39,391 nucleotides of DNA from a virus, in the IMG/VR virus record IMGVR_UViG_3300009593_000044, positions 1 through 39,391 of that record; one strand, given 5' to 3'. Made by a program: the position numbers and the translations under genes. Positions within the stretch are counted from its first letter, which is position 1, and every line of letters starts with the position of its first letter. This document shows, one piece after another, positions 1 through 7,805 of this stretch. Below the pieces are notes generated by a model. It ran no database searches, had not been told where the DNA came from, and saw only the letters and a list, made by a program, of their open reading frames with translations.

Positions 1-594
1 AGTGATAACAACACAATTACAAATATTGTTGATGCAGACATTAAAGCTGCTGCTGCAATAGATGCAACAAAAATTGCTGATGGTACAGTAACAAGCACAG
101 AGTTTCAATATATAAATACATTAAGTTCTAATGCACAAACACAATTAGATGCAAAAGCTACAACATCAAATACACTAGATGAGTTTGGTAATCCAGCAGC
201 TGCGTTAGATATAAATGACCAAGAAATTACTAAATTCGTAGCAAAAGATTTTAGAGAAGATATTGCAACTACTTCTGATTCTGGAACTAGCTTCTCATCT
301 AACACACTTACTTTAGATGTACAAGATGGTAATGTATTTTCAATAACACTTGATGATAACGTAACAACATGGGCAATAAGTAACATGGGTGCTGGTACAA
401 CTATTACTGCAATAATAAAACAAGATGGTACAGGTTCAAGACTTATGAACGCCACACAAATAAACTCAACGACTTTTAAAACAGTTGGTGCTGGTGGATT
501 AACATTATCTACCGCAGCAAGTGCAATCGACATAGTATCAGTATTTTACGATGGAACAGATTATTTAGTATTTTCACAATTAAATATGAGTTAG
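1..594 (+). CDS. Tail fibre protein, C-terminal part (5' end outside window)
   Basis: The frame is open from base 1 to the TAG at 592-594 and encodes about 197 residues. The early part (DATKIADGTVTSTEFQYINT, then SSNAQTQLDAK) matches the collagen-like/coiled repeat style common in phage tail fibres. The last ~100 residues look like a small beta-rich tip domain (SITLDDNVTTWAISN, then VFYDGTDYLVF). It should sit at the tail tip and contact the host surface. The glycine-rich adhesin gene follows after 9 bases. It may be the 3' end of the fibre gene that starts at 38587, but joining base 39391 directly to base 1 is out of frame (gag then TGA), so bases would be missing or these are two different genes. 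Confidence 0.8.
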   Translation, partial: SDNNTITNIVDADIKAAAAIDATKIADGTVTSTEFQYINTLSSNAQTQLDAKATTSNTLDEFGNPAAALDINDQEITKFVAKDFREDIATTSDSGTSFSSNTLTLDVQDGNVFSITLDDNVTTWAISNMGAGTTITAIIKQDGTGSRLMNATQINSTTFKTVGAGGLTLSTAASAIDIVSVFYDGTDYLVFSQLNMS

Positions 595-603
595 GAGTGG
601 TTT

Positions 604-1725
604 ATGCCAATAGGATTATCTAAATTAGGATTATTTGGCGGTCTAGCAGAAGCACCTTATGAAGGTGCATCAACAAGTGCTGATTTATTTTGGCATTTAA
701 AAAAATACGATACAAGCGTTGCAGCTGGTAATGACCCAACATTAAATGTTGGTGGTACAGACAGAGATGCTAAATTTACAGTTTGGAGTGGAGACCAAAC
801 ATTTGGTTCTGGTTCTATTCCAGCAGCTAGCAGTAAACTAGCTTGCGCAAGAATTGAAGGTAATTTGACAATAGATGCTGGTTTTGATTTATACCCATCT
901 ACTGATAGTTATGGTTTATATATGTTTATAGATGGAGATTTAACAGTTAATGGTGGCATTCTTACATATCAAATGGGAGAATCAAGAACATCTTCTGCTG
1001 GAGAATTAGTTTTAAGTTCTTCAACTAATGAAGTTGCTGGTACAAACACTATTGCGATGAATGGTAGCGCTGGTTCAGCTGCTAATGGAAGTTCTACTGC
1101 ATCTGCTTTAACTGCTGGTGGCGGTGGTCAAGGCGGATATGGTTCTTATGGTAGTGGCAATGGTAACGAAGGTCATACATTCGCTGGCGGTTCTGGCGGC
1201 GGTGGTGGCGGTGGTATAGCATATCCGAGCCATTACTCAGGCGGTGGCGGTGGCGGTGGTACAGCTACTTCTTACTCACGAAATGGTGGCGGTGGTGGCG
1301 CATCTGGACACACAAAATGGGGATATTGGACTGCTGATGCAGGCGGTACTGGTGGAAATGGTAACCCAGCTGGCGGTGGGGGTTCAAATAATTCATATAA
1401 TGGTAGCGATAGTAGAGGCGGATATGGTGGTCATAGTAGTTCGGTATCTGCTTCGTTGGCAATTTATGCAACAGGAAATATAACAATAGCATCTGGTGGT
1501 TCTCTACAAACAGTAGGTCGTGGTGGACAAACAGGTGGTACATCAAGGTTATCAGCTGGCGGTGGTGGCGGTACAGGCGGTGGTATTTTAGTAGCAGTTT
1601 GTGCAGGTACATTTACTAATAATGGCACAGTTGCATCTACTGGTGGTTCAACAGGTTCTGGTCGTGGTTCTGCTTCTAATGCAGGAAATGGCGGAGTTCT
1701 TACTGGTGGCGGTTATGGTGCATAA
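604..1725 (+). CDS. Glycine-rich tail-tip adhesin-like protein
   Basis: The product is 373 aa, with start ATG after AGGAG at 594-598. Residues 1-165 look like a beta-structured domain. From about residue 170 to the end, long Gly runs (GGGGGGG and similar) alternate with short Ser/Asn/Tyr/His segments. This pattern resembles the polyglycine-type receptor-binding adhesins of the T2/S16 gp38 class and Gly-rich phage tail proteins, where loops between glycine helices bind the receptor. The sequence also becomes locally GC-richer (GGCGGTGGT repeats) than its AT-rich neighbours. The position directly after a fibre gene supports a host-recognition role. The specific family assignment is inference; composition and context are seen. 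Confidence 0.7.
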   Translation: MPIGLSKLGLFGGLAEAPYEGASTSADLFWHLKKYDTSVAAGNDPTLNVGGTDRDAKFTVWSGDQTFGSGSIPAASSKLACARIEGNLTIDAGFDLYPSTDSYGLYMFIDGDLTVNGGILTYQMGESRTSSAGELVLSSSTNEVAGTNTIAMNGSAGSAANGSSTASALTAGGGGQGGYGSYGSGNGNEGHTFAGGSGGGGGGGIAYPSHYSGGGGGGGTATSYSRNGGGGGASGHTKWGYWTADAGGTGGNGNPAGGGGSNNSYNGSDSRGGYGGHSSSVSASLAIYATGNITIASGGSLQTVGRGGQTGGTSRLSAGGGGGTGGGILVAVCAGTFTNNGTVASTGGSTGSGRGSASNAGNGGVLTGGGYGA

Positions 1726-2129
1726 TGAATATTTGGTATAACCCACTTATAGAATCTCATCGTAATTGGTTAGACAACTTTGGCGCTACTGATGAAGATA
1801 CAATAAACGATAACACTATTGATACATTTGTAAGCGTTAAACGATACCCAACAGTCGAAGTACAAATACCAGCTAAATCTTTTGAACAAACCTTACCAGA
1901 ATGGATTAATCCAGTTACTGGAGATGAATTAGGAGAACAGAAAGTAAGTGTTAATGTAGAAGCACATTTAGGAATTTACTATTTTGAAAATAGAGCTGCG
2001 GTTTTAAATTGGATTTCAGATACACTTGACAATATGCCAAATCCAGTTGAAGAACCAGATGGAGAACAAGATAATATACCAGTTAATTTTTTACCAGAAG
2101 TACCAGAAATATATAACGAACCTAGTTAA
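1725..2129 (+). CDS. Hypothetical protein downstream of adhesin
   Basis: The product is 134 aa. Its ATG overlaps the stop of the adhesin gene (TAATG), so it is probably translationally coupled. The N-terminus is MNIWYNPLIESHRNW. The C-terminal third is acidic and Pro-rich (PNPVEEPDGEQDNIPV). I do not recognise the family. The coupling and the locus suggest a fibre accessory or assembly protein, which is inference only. Confidence 0.75.
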   Translation: MNIWYNPLIESHRNWLDNFGATDEDTINDNTIDTFVSVKRYPTVEVQIPAKSFEQTLPEWINPVTGDELGEQKVSVNVEAHLGIYYFENRAAVLNWISDTLDNMPNPVEEPDGEQDNIPVNFLPEVPEIYNEPS

Positions 2130-2138
2130 ACTAACTGC

Positions 2139-2864
2139 ATGAGCAAAACAAAAGTCTATTGGACAATAAGTCCATTAGTTAATGCGCCTAGTGCAATATT
2201 TGATAATCCAGAAAAATATCCAATATTAGCGAAATGTCCAGTTGTTGGTAAGTTTTCTCAACAAGCAAGATATATTACAACACCTTACGATTTAAAAATT
2301 AAACCTAACTGGTTTTATAACCAAGTTACAGAAGAATATGTTTTTGATGGTTTTGAAGCTAGTAGCACAGATTTAATCCATGATAATTTATGGAGTTTAG
2401 ATACCTTATTAGATACACACATAGATACATGGATGAATAAAAATGAACCACAGTTTCAAATAGTAAGTCCTTATGTTTTTATGAGTGAAAAACCCATGAC
2501 AATGAATATTGTAGGATTACAAGCAACAGAAACAAAAAGCAGTATATCAAATCTTAGATACATAGAAGCAGTATTAGATATAAATAAAATGGCAAGACCA
2601 TTAAGCAGCGCATGGTCATTTACAAATAAAGAAGAAGCACACTTTATAAAAGGTCAACCATTATATAAATTAGTATTTAGCGAACCAGTAGAATTATGCT
2701 ATTTTTCAGCTGGAGAAATTTTTACAAATTATTGTCGCATTAATAATGGAATAGTTAATTATCAAAAACGTGGCACAAGTAAAAAGTTTAAAAATATATT
2801 TAACAGACAACCAAAAAAACTATTTAAGGAAATAAAAAACAACGTTGTATATAACGAAGCATAA
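2139..2864 (+). CDS. Conserved-looking hypothetical protein, shares a C-terminal motif with the protein at 10267
   Basis: The product is 241 aa. Residues near 170-190 read HFIKGQPLYKLVFSEPVEL. The protein at 10267-10950 has FIPRGTPISQIVPFKR at a similar relative place, so the two may be distant members of one cupin-like phage family. The C-terminal 40 residues are strongly basic (QKRGTSKKFKNIFNRQPKK). No clear Shine-Dalgarno sequence precedes the ATG. The function is not known. The gene ends just before a promoter-like TATAAT. Confidence 0.75.
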   Translation: MSKTKVYWTISPLVNAPSAIFDNPEKYPILAKCPVVGKFSQQARYITTPYDLKIKPNWFYNQVTEEYVFDGFEASSTDLIHDNLWSLDTLLDTHIDTWMNKNEPQFQIVSPYVFMSEKPMTMNIVGLQATETKSSISNLRYIEAVLDINKMARPLSSAWSFTNKEEAHFIKGQPLYKLVFSEPVELCYFSAGEIFTNYCRINNGIVNYQKRGTSKKFKNIFNRQPKKLFKEIKNNVVYNEA

Positions 2865-2868
2865 ATAA

Positions 2869-2877
2869 TGCTATAAT
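2869..2877 (+). promoter_or_regulatory. Extended -10 promoter for the secreted protein gene
   Basis: TGCTATAAT at 2869-2877 is a consensus -10 box with an extended TGn element. It lies 34 bases before the ATG at 2912. The best -35 (TTGTAT at 2845) is 21 bases away, so the extended element would carry the activity. A T-run follows immediately. Confidence 0.5.
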
Positions 2878-2911
2878 TTTTTTTTAGCGGCATAACTAAT
2901 AGAAAGACAAC

Positions 2912-4885
2912 ATGCTGCACAAATTCAATACACTTGCCAGATTACTTATTGTAATGATGCTTATATATCCAATAGCACCAGCAAACGCAGCTGATGTAAC
3001 AGTCAATGAACCATTTGATAGTAATGGTTTTACACAATCAACAATAAGCGTTACAAATTGGTCTTTGAATAACGATACAAATACAAACTATGAAATAGGT
3101 AATACTTGGGCAGGTCAATATAGTACCACTGGTTATTCAATTAATTACAATATGAATAGTGTTAGTAACCGAATGTTACAAATAACATATTCACAAACAG
3201 ATATTACTGAAATAGGATTTAAAGTAGGTGCGGTTAATAACGAATGGAGTTACAACGTATTTATTAAAGATAGCAGCGGTACATCTTCTAACCCAGACTG
3301 GGTAACTCGTTCTATTAGTGGCGGCTATCAAGATTTTACAGAAACTTATACTGCACCAGATGGTTATACAATCTGGCGCATAGAAATGAATTTTAGTGAT
3401 TATGTTTTAGTAGATGATTTATACTATATATATGATGATGGAAATACTACAACGACATCTAGTTCGACAACAACTTCTAGCACCACATCTTCGACTACGA
3501 CATCGACTACGACAACGACTACTTCTACTACCACTACGTCAACTACTACTACTACAACGACCACATTACCGCCAACAGAAGAAGAACTTAATTTTGAAGA
3601 AACTGGCATCTACGAAACTAATAGTGAGCGTAATGAACGTGAAAAACAAGAAGCAATAGAGGCTGCACTTGACTGGGAAAGAGATAAAAACGAATCCGAA
3701 ACTGGTTATTGGGAGTTAGATTCGGAACGCAGAAACAGAGAAGCTGCCGAAGCTGCTGCTGAAGCTGCACGTATCGAAGCAGAACGTATAGCTGAAGAAG
3801 AAAGATTAGAACAAGAACGTATAGAACAAGAACGTATAGCTGAACAAGAGCGTATCGCTGAAGAAGAACGATTAGAAAAGATACGTGAAGAAGAAGAAGC
3901 TGCACGTATTGAAGCAGAACTAGAAGAAACAGTTTTAAAAGATATAAGTTTAGAAGATTTATCTGATGAAGAAATAGAAGAAGTAAAAGAACTAATTGAA
4001 ACTATACAAGAATTAGAAAACACAATGTTATTAATTGAGATTCCAGAAGAAGAAGAAATAGTTTTTGATATACCAGATGATATTGTTATTATAATTATTG
4101 AAGATGAAGAACTTGAAGAAAACATACCAGAAGATGGACTTGATGTTTTGGACTTACCAGAGGAAGAACTCGTTGAAGAAGCTACTGAAGAACTCCCAGC
4201 AGAAACCACTGGGGAAGAAGAACTCCCAGTAGAAACCGCTGGGGAAGATGAGATACCAGAAGAAGTATTAATTGAAGTTGAAGAGCTGGAAGAAATAGTA
4301 GAAATCCCAGTAGAAATTACTGGCGTTGAAACTGAAGAAGAACAAGAAGAAATAATTGAAGAGTATGTTGAAACACTTGACACAGAAACTAAAATTGAAA
4401 TCGTTGAAGAAATCGCTGATGTCGGAGTGGACAATCTTGACCAAGTTAGCGAAGATGTACTTGAAGTTGTAGAACAAGTTGTATCTTCAGTTGTAGAAGA
4501 TGTAGAAGAACTAACAGAAGAAGAAGTAGAAGTTGTTGCAACAGTCCTTAATGTAAGTTCAGAAGATGTAATTAAAACCGCAGAGATAGCAAAAGAAGAT
4601 GAAAACGTAGCAGCAGCAGTTGATGAGTTTATAACAAGAGCTGCGGAAAATGCCGATGATTCTAGTCAACCTTACACACTGGCGGATTCAGTAGTAGAAA
4701 TCCAGACTGAATTATTCATAGCTGACCCAATAGGTGCTATTATCGACATAGACATAAGCGAAATTAATTTAAGTGAAATTGGTTCGGATATGACTACTGA
4801 CCAAAAGAAAAAGAGCAGCGAAGCGGTAGTACCGATAATTATTGTATCGCAAATCATAGCTGCACCATTCACAAGAAGGTTTTAA
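2912..4885 (+). CDS. Large secreted acidic protein with beta domain, Thr-rich stalk and coiled coil
   Basis: The product is 657 aa. Residues 1-26 form a Sec signal peptide (hydrophobic LLIVMMLIYPIA, cleavage after ANA). Residues ~28-176 look like a beta-sandwich, perhaps sugar-binding. Residues 179-218 are almost pure Thr/Ser (mucin-like stalk). A tandem ~30-residue repeat follows (ETGIYETNSERNERE, then ETGYWELDSERRNRE) and then a charged coiled coil rich in ERIAEQERI. Residues ~350-560 are extremely acidic (Glu/Val/Ile). The C-terminus has a short hydrophobic stretch (VVPIIIVSQIIAAPF) ending RRF, possibly a membrane anchor. Thr-rich stalks of this kind are common in actinobacterial surface proteins. 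Location next to the lysis and fibre genes suggests a protein put on the infected-cell surface, for example for exclusion, adhesion or lysis. The function is unknown. Confidence 0.8.
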   Translation: MLHKFNTLARLLIVMMLIYPIAPANAADVTVNEPFDSNGFTQSTISVTNWSLNNDTNTNYEIGNTWAGQYSTTGYSINYNMNSVSNRMLQITYSQTDITEIGFKVGAVNNEWSYNVFIKDSSGTSSNPDWVTRSISGGYQDFTETYTAPDGYTIWRIEMNFSDYVLVDDLYYIYDDGNTTTTSSSTTTSSTTSSTTTSTTTTTTSTTTTSTTTTTTTTLPPTEEELNFEETGIYETNSERNEREKQEAIEAALDWERDKNESETGYWELDSERRNREAAEAAAEAARIEAERIAEEERLEQERIEQERIAEQERIAEEERLEKIREEEEAARIEAELEETVLKDISLEDLSDEEIEEVKELIETIQELENTMLLIEIPEEEEIVFDIPDDIVIIIIEDEELEENIPEDGLDVLDLPEEELVEEATEELPAETTGEEELPVETAGEDEIPEEVLIEVEELEEIVEIPVEITGVETEEEQEEIIEEYVETLDTETKIEIVEEIADVGVDNLDQVSEDVLEVVEQVVSSVVEDVEELTEEEVEVVATVLNVSSEDVIKTAEIAKEDENVAAAVDEFITRAAENADDSSQPYTLADSVVEIQTELFIADPIGAIIDIDISEINLSEIGSDMTTDQKKKSSEAVVPIIIVSQIIAAPFTRRF

Positions 4886-5074
4886 ATGATAAGTAAAATA
4901 TTTAATTGGTTTAAATCAATAGTAAAAGAGACATTCGCACAAATCTTTACACTTTTGGGATTTAGCATCGGATGGCTTACGATGACAGGTAGTTCACGTG
5001 ATATTGTAGGTGTTATGATTATAGTTTCATTTAGTATTTGGTTATTAACAATAAATTTTAGGAAAGGCGATTAA
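4886..5074 (+). CDS. Small membrane protein, possible holin component
   Basis: The product is 62 aa with start ATG after AGAAGG. Two hydrophobic stretches are visible (IFTLLGFSIGWLTM and IVGVMIIVSFSIWLLTI) with a positive tail (FRKGD). Its stop overlaps the next ATG. Size and membrane topology suit a holin or holin partner, but a better holin candidate lies at 7596. The family is not recognised. Confidence 0.65.
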   Translation: MISKIFNWFKSIVKETFAQIFTLLGFSIGWLTMTGSSRDIVGVMIIVSFSIWLLTINFRKGD

Positions 5075-5286
5075 TGGAAGCTAAAATAAATTTAAGTCAA
5101 ATACTACAAGGTGGTCTAGCTGCATTAGTTGGATGGTTATTTAAAACAGTTAATGATTTACAACAAGAAGTAGCAACACTTAAAGCACAAGTTGAAGCAT
5201 ATCAAAATTCAATATCTGGATTCAATGAAAACTTAGTTATTATAGAAGAAGTAATTAGAGAAATATTATTTAAGGTAGGTGGGTAA
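5074..5286 (+). CDS. Small amphipathic/coiled-coil protein with one membrane segment
   Basis: The product is 70 aa with start after AGGAAAGG. There is one weak hydrophobic segment (LQGGLAALVGWLF, residues ~10-22), followed by a heptad-like coiled coil (LQQEVATLKAQVEAY). Gene overlap with its neighbour (AATGG at 5072-5076) suggests coupled expression. It may be a holin accessory or membrane scaffold; the function is unknown. Confidence 0.65.
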   Translation: MEAKINLSQILQGGLAALVGWLFKTVNDLQQEVATLKAQVEAYQNSISGFNENLVIIEEVIREILFKVGG

Positions 5287-5287
5287 C

Positions 5288-5326
5288 ATGGACTGCTGCG
5301 GTGGTGGATGTTGTGGTAACAGATAA
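5288..5326 (+). CDS. Very small Cys/Gly peptide (12 aa)
   Basis: The reading frame encodes MDCCGGGCCGNR. Four of the 12 residues are Cys in two CC pairs around a Gly spacer. It starts one base after the previous stop, has AGGTGGG just upstream as a Shine-Dalgarno-like sequence, and its stop TAA overlaps the next ATG. Exact packing into the gene string is the main reason to call it. It could be a metal-binding micropeptide or chance. Confidence 0.4.
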   Translation: MDCCGGGCCGNR

Positions 5327-5409
5327 TGTGCATGGTAAAAACAGAAGAAGATAATTCTTTTATACAAATATGTAATTGCAAGTATGGAAGTGAGCGTTGC
5401 AATGGCTGA
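5326..5409 (+). CDS. Cys-containing micropeptide (27 aa)
   Basis: The ATG overlaps the preceding stop, and the stop overlaps the ATG of the next gene at 5402. The product has Cys at positions 2, 16, 18 and 25, including the CNC triplet near the end. No known family. Support comes from the overlap chain and from a lack of any other gene in this stretch. Confidence 0.4.
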   Translation: MCMVKTEEDNSFIQICNCKYGSERCNG

Positions 5410-5581
5410 TAACTACACACAAAAAGAAATGACACAACAAATTATGAAAGACATCGACAAACTATTTGAAAAGCTAGACCAGATACAAAAGGATTTAGCT
5501 ACAAGACCTACAAGAAGTGAAATTTATGGCTGGATTATTGCTGGCATAAGTATTGCTACGCTTGTATCAATTTTAATGTAA
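5402..5581 (+). CDS. Small protein with coiled coil and C-terminal membrane anchor
   Basis: The product is 59 aa from the ATG at 5402; an upstream in-frame ATG at 5384 is possible, but 5402 fits the overlap chain. It has an amphipathic helix (IMKDIDKLFEKLDQIQKDL) and then a C-terminal transmembrane segment (GWIIAGISIATLVSILM). This layout is typical of small phage holin or haemolysin XhlA-like membrane proteins. XhlA-type proteins act with a holin in lysis; the match here is by architecture only. Confidence 0.65.
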   Translation: MADNYTQKEMTQQIMKDIDKLFEKLDQIQKDLATRPTRSEIYGWIIAGISIATLVSILM

Positions 5582-5688
5582 TGGAAGATGACTTCGTACT
5601 TCCAGACAATATGTTTACAGACAACCCAGAATTTGTAGATACATCTAAAGATTTTTCTGATGACTGCGGAGATGCTTGTAAAATATAG
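5581..5688 (+). CDS. Acidic micropeptide (35 aa)
   Basis: The ATG overlaps the TAA of the previous gene (TAATG). The peptide is acidic (MEDDFVLPDNMF at the start) and ends DDCGDACKI with two Cys. Codon use matches its neighbours. The function is unknown. Confidence 0.5.
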   Translation: MEDDFVLPDNMFTDNPEFVDTSKDFSDDCGDACKI

Positions 5689-5748
5689 TGATACACAATA
5701 TATAGTAAAACACAAAAAATAGCACAACATCTGGTATCATATTGATTA
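5688..5748 (+). promoter_or_regulatory. Intergenic regulatory stretch before the endolysin gene
   Basis: The stretch contains GTGATAC at 5688-5694 (one half of the operator repeat seen at 11312, 25240 and 27666) and GTATCAT at 5734-5740. A possible -10 box, TATCAT at 5735-5740, lies 8 nt before the endolysin ATG. There is no Shine-Dalgarno sequence, so the endolysin mRNA may be leaderless. Confidence 0.4.
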
Positions 5749-6327
5749 ATGTATGACATCATAACAAGAGAACGTGCTGGTTTAAGTGAACCTAGAAAAC
5801 GTAGTTACGTTAATGAAACTCATACAAAAGGACTAACAGTCCACTATACAGGCGCTGCGAGAAGTCCATCCATGAATGACATAGATGATGTCTTTAAATA
5901 TTTACAAAATATTCAAAAAGACCACATGCAAAGTAGGGGATGGGATGATATAGGATATTCATTCGCAATATCTAATGTAAGTAACGAAATAATAGACTTA
6001 CGAGGATTCGGTGTTTATTCTGCACATTCTGGTAAATCACAAATCAATAGAACATTTTTAAGTGTTGTATGGTTAGGTGGCGTGCCAGATAAACCAAACG
6101 ATAATGCAAAAGAAGCATTAGAAAACCTTGTTGAGATTATAGAAAAGAAATACAACAAGAAGATTATGGTAACTGGTCATCGAGACCATAAAGCAACACA
6201 GTGCTGCGGAGATGCAATGTACGAGTGGATTACAAGTGCTAGTCCTAAATGGAAAAAACCAAAAAGGAAGGTTAGCAAATGGTCAATTCGGAGAGCGGAA
6301 GATTTGAGGAAATTCAAAAGGATTTAG
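5749..6327 (+). CDS. Endolysin: N-acetylmuramoyl-L-alanine amidase (amidase_2/PGRP family)
   Basis: The product is 192 aa. The T7-lysozyme-type zinc ligands are visible: H32 in VHYTG, H144 in GHRDH and C152, with the 8-residue H-to-C spacing of T7 lysozyme. The DDIGYSF motif (66-72) is also typical. The enzyme cuts the bond between muramic acid and L-alanine in peptidoglycan. A short basic tail follows the catalytic domain (KWKKPKRKVSKWSIRR), perhaps for wall or membrane contact. No signal peptide is seen, so it needs a holin; a candidate is at 7596. It has no Shine-Dalgarno sequence before ATG. Its 3' end overlaps the next gene by 49 bases. Confidence 0.92.
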   Translation: MYDIITRERAGLSEPRKRSYVNETHTKGLTVHYTGAARSPSMNDIDDVFKYLQNIQKDHMQSRGWDDIGYSFAISNVSNEIIDLRGFGVYSAHSGKSQINRTFLSVVWLGGVPDKPNDNAKEALENLVEIIEKKYNKKIMVTGHRDHKATQCCGDAMYEWITSASPKWKKPKRKVSKWSIRRAEDLRKFKRI

Positions 6328-6542
6328 ACAAGTTCGTTGAAGAAAAACAAGAACATGTTATCTGGAAAACCGAAGAAGGCGCAGCGCAATTAGAATCAGT
6401 AGTCAAATATAAAATTGACAACCCAAGCGTAAGTGTAAGAACACTATGCGATTATCTTATAAAAAAATGTAACTGGACTTATTCTCATAGATACATTTTT
6501 GATTTAATAGTACAAAGAGTAGAGGCTGAAAATGACCAATGA
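6279..6542 (+). CDS. Small putative DNA-binding protein
   Basis: The product is 87 aa. The start ATG follows AAGGAAGG and lies inside the endolysin gene. The second half (NPSVSVRTLCDYLIKKCNW) looks like a helix-turn-helix, with conserved spacing of hydrophobic residues. Its 3' end overlaps the metallophosphoesterase gene. The family is not recognised; a regulatory or replication-accessory role is a guess. Confidence 0.65.
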   Translation: MVNSESGRFEEIQKDLDKFVEEKQEHVIWKTEEGAAQLESVVKYKIDNPSVSVRTLCDYLIKKCNWTYSHRYIFDLIVQRVEAENDQ

Positions 6543-7593
6543 ACTAAATGATTTTGTAGAAGAATCCGAAGAACAATATAAAGTAGAAGATTTAAAAAAA
6601 ACTATTACACGTTTACATAAACAAATTGACAAAATGCGTAATAGGCATGATGACTTAGAACTTGCAGTAAAAAATGCAGTTAAAGATGCAATAGCAGATA
6701 TAGAAATACCAAAAATAAAAGCACCAAAAAAAGATGGTAGAAGAAAAGGAGAAGAAGTAGCAGTAGCAGTTTTATCAGACTGGCAATTAGGTAAAATTAC
6801 TGCATCTTATAATTCAGATATTGCAGCTAGTCGTGTAGCAGAGTTCGCAGAAAAAGTTGTTGAACTTACAAATATACAAAGAGCTTCTCATCCAGTAAAA
6901 AAAGTACATATATGGGCGTTAGGAGACATTATTGAAGGTACAGATATATTCGCTGGTCAACAGTGGCTAGTAGATTCTGGACTTTACAGACAAATATTTA
7001 AAAATGGTGCAACTATGATGGCAGATTTTTTAAGAATAATGTTAGCTAATTTTGAAGAAGTACACTTCGCTGGAGTAATTGGTAATCATGGAAGGCTAGG
7101 TAGATTTGGTCAACATCATTATGAAGATAATGGCGATAGATTTTTATATGAAACAGTAAGACTAATCCTTGCAGATGAGAAAAGAATTACATGGGATATT
7201 CCAGAAGGTAGAGATGGAGATAGAGCGTGGTACACAGTAGATAGAATTGGTAATTATAGTTGCATGCTTATACATGGAGACCAAATACGTGGAAGTTTAG
7301 GTATTCCATTCTATGGAGTTCGCAAAAAGGTATTAGGATGGAAAGCAGCGGCAATGGATGGGCAGATGCCAGACTTTAAAGATGTAGCTTTTGGTCATTG
7401 GCATCAGCTTTATCAACAAGAATTTAATGGTATAACAGTACGTTGTAGCGGCAGTACAGAAAGTAGTAACCATTATGCGCTGGAAAATCTAGCTGCACAA
7501 GGCAGACCTACACAAAGGTTAATGTTTGTGCATCCAGAGAAGGGCTGGACAACAGTCGAATATCCAGCGGTACGATTAGGAACGAAGGAGTAA
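6532..7593 (+). CDS. Calcineurin-like metallophosphoesterase
   Basis: The product is 353 aa. Residues 20-55 form a coiled coil. The metal-binding motifs of the family follow in order: D83 (SDWQLG), D132 in GDIIEG, GNH at 184-186, H248 in IHGD, and GHWH at 288-291. The first motif is usually DxH; here it is DWQ, with Gln in place of His. Family members include SbcD/Mre11-like nucleases and many phage phosphodiesterases. A nucleic-acid end-processing role is plausible, but the sequence alone does not fix the substrate. It is set between endolysin and holin. Confidence 0.85.
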   Translation: MTNELNDFVEESEEQYKVEDLKKTITRLHKQIDKMRNRHDDLELAVKNAVKDAIADIEIPKIKAPKKDGRRKGEEVAVAVLSDWQLGKITASYNSDIAASRVAEFAEKVVELTNIQRASHPVKKVHIWALGDIIEGTDIFAGQQWLVDSGLYRQIFKNGATMMADFLRIMLANFEEVHFAGVIGNHGRLGRFGQHHYEDNGDRFLYETVRLILADEKRITWDIPEGRDGDRAWYTVDRIGNYSCMLIHGDQIRGSLGIPFYGVRKKVLGWKAAAMDGQMPDFKDVAFGHWHQLYQQEFNGITVRCSGSTESSNHYALENLAAQGRPTQRLMFVHPEKGWTTVEYPAVRLGTKE

Positions 7594-7595
7594 AG

Positions 7596-7805
7596 TTGGA
7601 ATACTGGAAAAACGCACTAATTCGTGGACTTAGAACTGGCATACAAAGTTCGTTGGGAATCATATTAGCTTCTCAAGCAGGATTTATGGATGTCGAGGTT
7701 CTTGCTGCCGCAGGAATAGCATTCATCACTGCAATGCTTTCTATGCTTCAGAATGCCATCGAAGATGCGCCAATTAAATTCGGTAACAATATACCTAAAG
7801 GCTAA
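7596..7805 (+). CDS. Holin, phage r1t-like
   Basis: The product is 69 aa with a TTG start placed 5 bases after AAGGAG. It has two hydrophobic helices (LRTGIQSSLGIILASQAG and VLAAAGIAFITAMLSMLQN) joined by the MDVE turn. This matches the layout of the r1t-type holins: a short N-terminal WKxAL.R motif, two membrane helices and the DVxxLxxAG turn. The holin would make membrane holes that release the amidase at 5749. It follows the metallophosphoesterase gene by 2 bases, in the same operon. Confidence 0.75.
   Translation: MEYWKNALIRGLRTGIQSSLGIILASQAGFMDVEVLAAAGIAFITAMLSMLQNAIEDAPIKFGNNIPKG

Noticed and set aside
3706-4434. Long minus-strand Ser-rich open frame opposite the acidic protein
   Set aside because: It is the mirror of GAA/GAG-rich coding sequence (TTC/TCT on the other strand). 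The + strand frame has signal peptide, stalk and domain order; the minus one has only low-complexity Ser.
5132-5137. GGATGG matches inside genes (for example 5132, 9371, 15331, 20885, 28290)
   Set aside because: They are Gly-Trp or nearby codons in the middle of genes, not at start codons, and lack the AAGGATGGTTAA context.
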